Source: Nematostella vectensis (taxonomy: Eukaryota > Cnidaria > Anthozoa > Actiniaria > Edwardsiidae). From it: 64,000 bases of DNA. The position numbers and the translations under genes are program-made. The notes under the pieces were generated by a model, which had not been told where the DNA came from, searched no databases, and saw only the letters and a program-made list of their open reading frames with translations. Shown in pieces: positions 57,205 to 64,000 of this stretch. The stretch's first letter is position 1; every line of letters starts with the position of its first letter. The stretch lies in NCBI RefSeq assembly GCF_932526225.1, contig NC_064035.1, positions 12,346,566-12,410,565 on the forward strand. Reading direction: 5' to 3'.

Positions 57205-57752
57205 AACGAAAACGAGGCTGTGATGTCAATGTGCTGAAAACGAGGCTGTGATGTCAATGTGTTCGTAACGAGGCTGTGATGTCAATGTGTTCATAACGAG
57301 GCTGTGATGTCAATGTGTTCATAACGAGGCTGTGATGTCAGTGTGTTCATATAACGAGGCTGTGATGTCAATGTGTTCATAACGAGGCTGTGATATCAAT
57401 GTGTTCATAACGAGGCTGTGATGTCAATGTGTTCATAACGAGGCTGTGATGTCAATGTGTTCAGAACGAGGCTGTGATGTCAATGTGTTCATAACGAGGC
57501 TGTGATGGCAATGTGTTCATAACGAGGCTGTGATGGCTGTGATGTCAATGTGTTCAGAACAAGGCTGTGATGTCAATGTGTTCAGAACGAGGCTGTGATG
57601 TCAATGTGTTCATAACGAGGCTGTGATGTCAATGTGTTCAGAACGAGGCTGTGATGTCAATGTGTTCAGAACGAGGCTGTGATGCCAATGTGTTCAGAAC
57701 GAGGCTGTGATGTCAATGTGTTCAGAACGAGGCTGTGATGTCAATGTGTTGG
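57205..57752. repeat. 28 bp minisatellite, about 19 copies
   Basis: The consensus unit is AACGAGGCTGTGATGTCAAT plus GTGTTCAT (or GTGTTCAG). One unit contains a partial internal duplication (GGCTGTGATGGCTGTGATG). The distal edge overlaps the last codons and stop of the PLC beta gene on the minus strand, so the array forms its 3' UTR or 3' flank. Confidence 0.95.
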
Positions 57753-60700
57753 AAGTAGTGTCTGATAGGGTGACTGAATGGCTTTGCGCAGTCTCTCGCC
57801 ATTTGCCTCGATGACCAAGATATGTTCAGCAATTGCCTACAAAACAAACATAAAAATGTAAATCATAACAGTTGTTCAGCCCCCCCACCCCCCCACCCCC
57901 AAAAGGGAAGACTGCTACCTTTCTCATCTCCACGTCCAGTTCCTGTTTCTCCTCTTGGTGGCCTATCCTTAACTCATCGAGCTCTTTTTCTTGTCTGTCA
58001 TTCAACTACAAATCAAATATACCGTAAACCAACGCAAAAAGTACATTTTAGATAGAATAATACCAATTAGAAGAAAAACAATAAGATAAGCTACTAATGA
58101 CTTCTCATTCACAGAATGATATTATTACTGCAAGGGGGCTCAAGTAGACTTCTAGGAGTCAGGCGGATAATTAGAGTAATAAAATCACGTGTCTTCTTAG
58201 TGAATCACTGACTGTGTATATTATAAAGAAAATCATATTTTTAGTACTATCTATTAGCCAGTTCGACGTACCCTGCTAAGCTAATGATAAACTGCTTTAA
58301 CTGCGTTAATAATGATGTTTTACTTTACTTTATTAGCATTGTCATTAAACATGAATAAGAAAATTGCGGGGAAATGGCAGGGAAGCCGCGACAGCTGTAG
58401 GCCAATTACTGAGGGCCCAGTTACAATAATATACACACACGCAAAGAAAGATACTATGAAAAATAAATTACATGTAGCACAATATTGGGACATCTAGCGG
58501 TCTTGTTTGGGTACATTTGAGGCATATTGTTTTAAAAGAGCGAGGATTGTCCGGATTGGAATTGGTTCTAAGCACACGGAATTAGTAGTTATATATAGTT
58601 CAGATTTGAAAGGAGCGAGAGTAATGTTGGACAGGTCCATTCTACAAGCCGGAAAGTTCCAGATTCTAGTTGATCTAATAAAAAATGATTTCTGGTAGGT
58701 TGCTGTGTTGCTTCTCTTGGTTACAAAGCGACACGTTACATTCGCAGTGACTTCTACTTCCTACCGTACCGGATGGGTCAGTTATGAAGCATTTTATACT
58801 AACGCGATATACAAAATATTTGCCAGATCGGCTAATACTCGGACGGCCAATTGTTAAACAAAGTGTCATTTATATGCAATTAATCAATGCAAAGTTTTCC
58901 TTTTTCATTTTACCAGCTCGTAGAATCTCTGACCTTTTGTCTCTCCTCGACGAACTGCTTGAGGTTGTGACGATCAAGTTGCTTGAGCTTTCTACAAAGA
59001 AGGAAAACAAGAGTGTGTCTTTATGGAACTATCACATTTTCTATTTACAGTGCGACGCACGCTACCGTGGCCACTTTGATAGGCCATTAGAGCGGATACA
59101 AGAAGCGTGTCTATCTGATTGATTCGAGCTTCATAAGCAACATTCGAAGGCTAAGTATAATGCTGCAGTGAGCAGCAGAATACGGAAGAATCCTCCTATT
59201 CATTTAGTTAAATCAAAACCGTGATTTATCTAATTCTAATTAGAAAAATTTCTTTTTAAAACCCCTGTATTGGCCGTCACGGTAGCAAACGTCGCACTTC
59301 ATCATATATTACCGTGTTTGGAATTATAGTCTTCTTGAAAAAGAGAGGTATCTTTTAAGTGTTACCTTTCCCGTTCTTCCTTGTTCTTGATCGTCTTATC
59401 CATGAAAATGGATTTACCGGCTTCTATCGACTGTTTTGTTTGTCTTTTCTTTATCTCACTGTTCTCTCTGAAAAACCAACACATTACAAATACCGTCAAT
59501 TCATTTATTCCACATTATATTCCATATCAAATACCATATTACACTGTCCATAGAAACATGCCCTTTCTTGCATAATACATCAACCTCCCAACACAGGCCC
59601 TAATATACAGCCTAACACTGAAAATCATTCGGCTATACATTGAGCAGAAAGATCTCCGTGTGCTGAAACATTCATACAAAGAGGCGTCTGTTATAAGGAG
59701 GTTCAGATGTAGTAATTTCTAGGTTGTTAGGGCACTGTACCTTTCATGTTTGATAACAGTTTCCTTCAGCTGAATTTCATGTGCTTGGTCCAAGGCAGCT
59801 TGTAGAACACATATTTGCTTGAAAAAAAAAATAGTTTAATTGGAATCTTTACACGTGGTATAACAAGCATGCAAACGGCTACTACCCCTTTGTGGGAGAA
59901 GGGGGGGGGGGTATTCAGGGGATGCTCCAGTGACTAGAAGAAAAACTCGCGCCTCCCCTTCCATTCTTTCGCGCATTTCTGCTGCTCTCTCTTCCTCACA
60001 CTCCATGAGAATAACACACTTACTGTCTCAGCGTGTTGTTCGTAAATGGCAATCTCCTCGGCGATCTGTCGTGAAATCATGCTTGTCCACTCGTCTGTCT
60101 GTGTAGCTAAGACCTTTTGTGCCTTTAAAATGCAGAGAGGTGAGAGAAGTTGCAGTAAAGGGGTCAAAAAGTTTTTTATATTTTTTATTTACCTTCTCCC
60201 GCTGTGACTGGCTAAGATAGGCAATCTTCTTGTCATAAACTGCTTTCAAGGCCTTCGCTCTATCGTCCCTACAAAATAGTAAGATCCAAATCGCCATCAA
60301 AAAGGTTGGGCGAAATAAAAGCTTATAAAAGACATCAAGCAAATCTTTTGCTGCAACTAGTGTCGGATTGACCTACTTTTTTCATAGAACTAAACTAGGC
60401 TTTAAGGGGCACGGCGAAGGGAACTTTAATGTTGTTTCGGTTCTTCAAAAAAGGCGGAATAATTAAAATAAATATCCTGTTTTTTTTAATAACCTTGTGG
60501 TTTGAACGACTCAAATCGAGACTCACCCGCAGCGTTTTGTCGCCCGTTCATACGTCTTTTGTGCAGCTTGTTTGATCTCATCGTAGCTCGTTATTAGCTT
60601 TTCTAGCTCGCTTGTGTGCGCGCGTTGCATCATAACCCTCTCCTAAAAAAAATCTTTTCTTAAGAAACTAAACATTCAAACATGTTTGTCAAACATTGCG

Positions 60701-63095
60701 TTTCACAACACGTACAGATGTTTGAACGAGATGGATCAAAACATTTTCATCAAACATTTGCGTAGAACGCAAATGTTCTTTAATAACCAATGGTTTTAGA
60801 AAGGCTGATCTTCGCCGTTTCCCACACTAAGGTGTTTTCATATATCCTACTTTTTATTCGGCACCAATATTTTGCCACCAGGGAAGAAATTTGTACTATT
60901 AGTGGGGCTTTTCCCAGTTCTCCATATATAGTTAAATTTGTAGTTTTTGAGTGGACTCATGTTTGACAAACATGTTTGAATGTTTAGTCTGGCCTTAACA
61001 CTAAAGGAGTGGGGTCAAGATATCATTATCGCAGTTTTTGGGCGCATAGCAGCATCATTTTGCTGGAAATTAACCACTATAGATTGCTGTACTAGACTTC
61101 GGCGTTACTATGCAAAAATGATATTTAGATATCTCCCCCCCCCCCCCCCCCCCCTAAATTACCATGCTGGCGAAGAATTTGTTTCTATAATATACCTTTC
61201 TATTGCTTTTCTTGTGCTGGCAATGGATGTTATTTCCTTCATTGTACCTTTCCATTAACTTGACTAGACAACATTATTTATTATGCTGGCAACCGATGTG
61301 CTATTTCAACCTTTCTATTACCTTACCTGAACAGCATTATTGCGCTAAAATTGCTTTTTCTTACACAGTACTTTTCTGCACTTTTTATAATCACTGGCAA
61401 TTGACGGCCTGAGAACTGACCTTGCTGTACTTTTTTTGGATCACTTCCGACTCCTTTTGTTGCCGCTTGATAACTTTTCTGTAGGTCTAGTTTGAATAAA
61501 ACGTAATAGTCGCTTTACAATAATGGAAAGGGAGAGAAGTGTCGCGATTTTTATCATAACGTAGTTATTACCTTGTCTTTCTTTAGCTCCTCCAAACTTA
61601 TAGGGATAAACTTGGAATCGTCTAAAAAAAGGAGAACAAACTCGATCTGGAATCTGATGAAGAGCTATTTGGCTTAACATGGATATTTTGTGAAATTTGA
61701 CACTATTTAAATAGGCCATTGTTTAATCAACAAACTGACGTTGTGAGGATACGGAAACTAGTCGGTAGAATCCTATGAATTAACCTTTATTGCCCTCCTA
61801 GTCATCCGCTTGACAAAATCACGATACTTGTGAAAACTTCGATGGGCACTATTTTGTATTTTCCAATAAAAAAACTGTTCATTGATCGTGGGTTTTAGGG
61901 AGAATCCTACAGATCTCGAATGTCTTACTCTTTTTGGGCACGTTGCTTTCAACCATCTGCAAGGCCAGCTCGGATCCAGTCCTAGGCCCCATGTAGCTAA
62001 GTGTCACCACGGACTCTCTCGACCGAGTATAGTACTGGGAACCAGCCCCAGACGAATTGCTGTTGAGGGAGGAGAGAGACTGTGTAGAGGGATTGGACGC
62101 GATCGAACTGGCCGAATAACTTTTCTTGATCAGCGCAGGAGGCAGATCCCCGTCCTGAATGAAAAAGAAAAAGAGAATGAAAATGAAATGAAAATTATGT
62201 GTAAGAAATGCGCGTGCACGGGGGATGGGGGGGGGGGGGGGAGTTCATCCTTTTTGCCCTCTCCCTCTCCCCGAAGAAAACCGGTGGAGTTCATCCGTTT
62301 TGCCCTCTCCCTCTCCCTGAAGAAAAACTTACTACATCACTCCTTGGAGTGTTGTAGTAAGCGGGGTTCAACCTGTATAACTCGTGCCCTTACGTTCTCA
62401 TCTATGCCAAACACGACCATCTGTGCTGCTCGCTTATCTGCAGCGCACTGAAACTTGATGGGTTCTGCAAGTTCGTCAACAATCGCTGTAATAATAAAGG
62501 TGCACGTTATCTTTAAGACAGGCCATAACGGATGGGAAAACCAAGTAACAGCAGAATGAAAAAAAAGCAATGACAATACCATAAAATTAAAGGAACAACC
62601 CGTAACGTGAACTTGTCTCGCAAAAAAATAATTGCAAGTCGCACACGCATGACAGAGCAAAAAAAAAGAGAGCAGCTAACCGCAAAGTATCCCACGACTA
62701 AATACCATAACTAAATGGAAACGCTTGAACCGTACATAATTTGCCATTCACAACAACAAAAACAACAACAACAATAATAATAATGGCTTAATTAGCAGCG
62801 CACCCACTAGGTGGCTCTTTGTCTGCTTAAAAAAACTAAATAATATCAATACTTTATTTAAAAAAATGAAATTTATATTTGTTTGTTTCGTTAGATATAG
62901 TTCTTATGTGCGAAAAGTCAACTTCTTATAGGTAAATTTCGAACCGTTTAGTATTATTAGCCGATACATTAATCACTGAAAATAGCATACCTCCATAGCC
63001 CTCGGGGACGTAGCATCTCAAAGTGATGTGCACAAATAGAGTCGCCAGTGGGATTGGTGTATCGTTTTCTGTTCGTAACGGGACGTGTCGGTAGC
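57741..63095 (-). CDS. PLCB4: Phospholipase C beta, C-terminal 13 exons (PLCB4/norpA-like)
   Basis: Gq-activated phosphoinositide hydrolase; only the end of the C2 domain and the C-terminal coiled-coil region are in the window. Exons: 63095-62991, 62485-62394, 62154-61911, 61621-61572, 61486-61421, 60642-60527, 60268-60193, 60122-60024, 59817-59741, 59467-59366, 58991-58934, 58005-57919 and 57836-57741. All have GT-AG borders and matching phases, giving 421 codons plus TGA. The first exon encodes GYRHVPLR..LFVHITLRCYVPEGYG, the end of C2. The third is a Ser-rich linker. The rest is a long charged coiled coil with motifs such as DEWTSMISRQIAEE and DKTIKNKEERERRK that align with PLCB4. The catalytic X/Y domains and start codon must lie beyond 64000. 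Choice of the PLCB4 class is from the C-terminal motifs. No polyadenylation signal is evident near the stop. Confidence 0.88.
60664..60994. mobile_element. TTAA-flanked MITE in a PLC beta intron
   Basis: A perfect 30 bp inverted repeat beginning ACTAAACATTCAAACATG (60667-60696) and ending at 60988, with TTAA just outside on both sides (60660-60663, 60995-60998). TTAA target sites are characteristic of piggyBac-type transposition. No coding content. It lies 22 bp upstream (gene sense) of nothing functional visible except the exon acceptor at 60642-60644 nearby. Confidence 0.75.
62754..62784. repeat. AAC/AAT microsatellite
   Basis: Short run of CAA units passing into TAA units in an intron of the PLC beta gene. 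Confidence 0.8.
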
Positions 63096-63549
63096 CTGTC
63101 GGCAAAGACGCCATGGCGTGAGTACAATATTTCGAGTTCGGTCCATAAACTTATGCGGAAGTCACAAAAAAAAAAACAGACCACAAATTGAAAAATAGGC
63201 GGAAAATTATTGATCAAAAGAGACATCAAGCTCATGTTCCCAATGGTGGAGACTTTCATATTTAATAGAAAATAAGATAATGCTGATATGAAAATATTCG
63301 CGAAACAAGACGGTCCCTTAACGTCATCGCGTTGGTTGACGATGAAAAAAAAAAAAACAACCCAAAAACGTATCCTGCTAGCTTTTTCCCTGTTCGTTTC
63401 TATCAGTTCGTTTATCCGTGTCGCGTCTCTGTTCTTTCGTGTTCCCGTTTGTGTCTGCAGGAAAAGGCTCTGCCGACAGCCGCTATCGAATTCCGTTGAG
63501 CATGGGCGATATTAGTTTTGCGGTTACCACGGGAATTCTCGTCACACTC
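63096..63549. other. Upstream PLC beta intron, no exon recognised
   Basis: The exon preceding 63095 was not found in the remaining bases. The gene continues to the right, with this stretch presumably intronic. Confidence 0.4.
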
Positions 63550-63702
63550 CAGGCCCGTACCCAGGGGGGGGCGCAAACGCACCCCACCCCCCCCCCCCCC
63601 CCACAAGGGCCAAAAGTCCACTTTTGGTCCTCAAATGATGTGCTATTTGTAGACAAAACTAAGAATCATAAGCTAGATCCCTCTGGTATGTAGCCAAATC
63701 CA
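63550..63702 (-). mobile_element. Dispersed element A, copy 2
   Basis: Reverse-orientation relative of 8-172: on the plus strand it begins CAGGCCCGTACCCAGG, has a C run, CAAAAGTCCACTTTTGG, and ends GTAGCCAAATCC. A further fragment with CCTGGGTACGGGTCTGCAC lies near 63855. Together the two copies show that this G/C-run sequence is mobile. Confidence 0.6.
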
Positions 63703-64000
63703 AAAACAAACGTCCCGTGGAGATACTGCAAAGGCATGCTTCAAAGGTAGGTGGTGGTTAGATTTTTATCAGAGAACTCCCTTCCTCCACCCCCCCTCCC
63801 CCCCGAAAAATTAGACCCACCTTTAAGGATTTCGCAAACAACCCAAAAAAAGTCCTGGGTACGGGTCTGCACCCCTCCCCTAAGATATTATTGTGGAAAG
63901 GGCCTGCTGTTAGGGAAGGGGGGAGGAGGGGATATACCAGCTTGTATGGAGTCCAGAGGGACGACTCTCTGCGCAATGATACGATCATTGTCATCGATGA

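Noticed and set aside
61882-62451. 189-codon plus-strand frame
   Set aside because: Antisense to two PLC beta exons whose minus-strand reading, phases and homology are clear; it also crosses a G run.

Overview
This window is eukaryotic genomic DNA, almost certainly from an anthozoan cnidarian and most simply a sea anemone such as Nematostella vectensis or a close relative. The main reasons are a linked pair of homeobox genes, an even-skipped gene followed in the same orientation by an anterior-type Hox gene, which is the known arrangement of eve next to Anthox6/HoxA in anemones and corals. Short exons with GT-AG introns, AT-rich intergenic DNA, and many G/C-homopolymer-bearing mobile elements fit as well. 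The species call is inference from memory of that synteny; no database was searched.

Layout. 1-14.2 kb holds no recognisable host gene. It contains terminal-inverted-repeat elements, a 263-280 bp tandem repeat (2903-3715), a 44 bp repeat (6551-6833) and a very large 23 bp G-rich minisatellite (about 8.40-11.43 kb) interrupted by two copies of a 0.3 kb block. 14265-17526 is a structurally complete Mutator-type DNA transposon with perfect 22 bp inverted ends and a two-exon transposase of 698 aa on the minus strand. 22689-24640 is the two-exon even-skipped gene. 24.7-36.2 kb is intergenic and carries three tandem arrays, including a 45 bp minisatellite of about 1.5 kb, and several foldback elements. 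36279-40615 is a two-exon Hox gene whose intron holds a MITE with a solo LTR nested in it.

41-45.8 kb is intergenic with two local tandem duplications and a tRNA-derived sequence. 45845-54159 is a five-exon RhoBTB gene (atypical Rho GTPase plus two BTB domains). On the minus strand, 63095-57741 holds the last 13 exons of a phospholipase C beta gene, with its 5' part lying outside the window. Its stop codon falls in the first unit of a 28 bp minisatellite.

Functionally, the two homeobox genes are the patterning pair expected from a Hox cluster fragment. RhoBTB (a Cullin-3 adaptor-type GTPase) and PLC beta (the Gq effector) are unrelated neighbours. The accessory content is mainly transposons: Mutator, TA- and TTAA-flanked MITEs, two families of G/C-run MITEs with 5-7 bp target duplications, a solo LTR, and Penelope-like remnants including a hammerhead-ribozyme-like motif.
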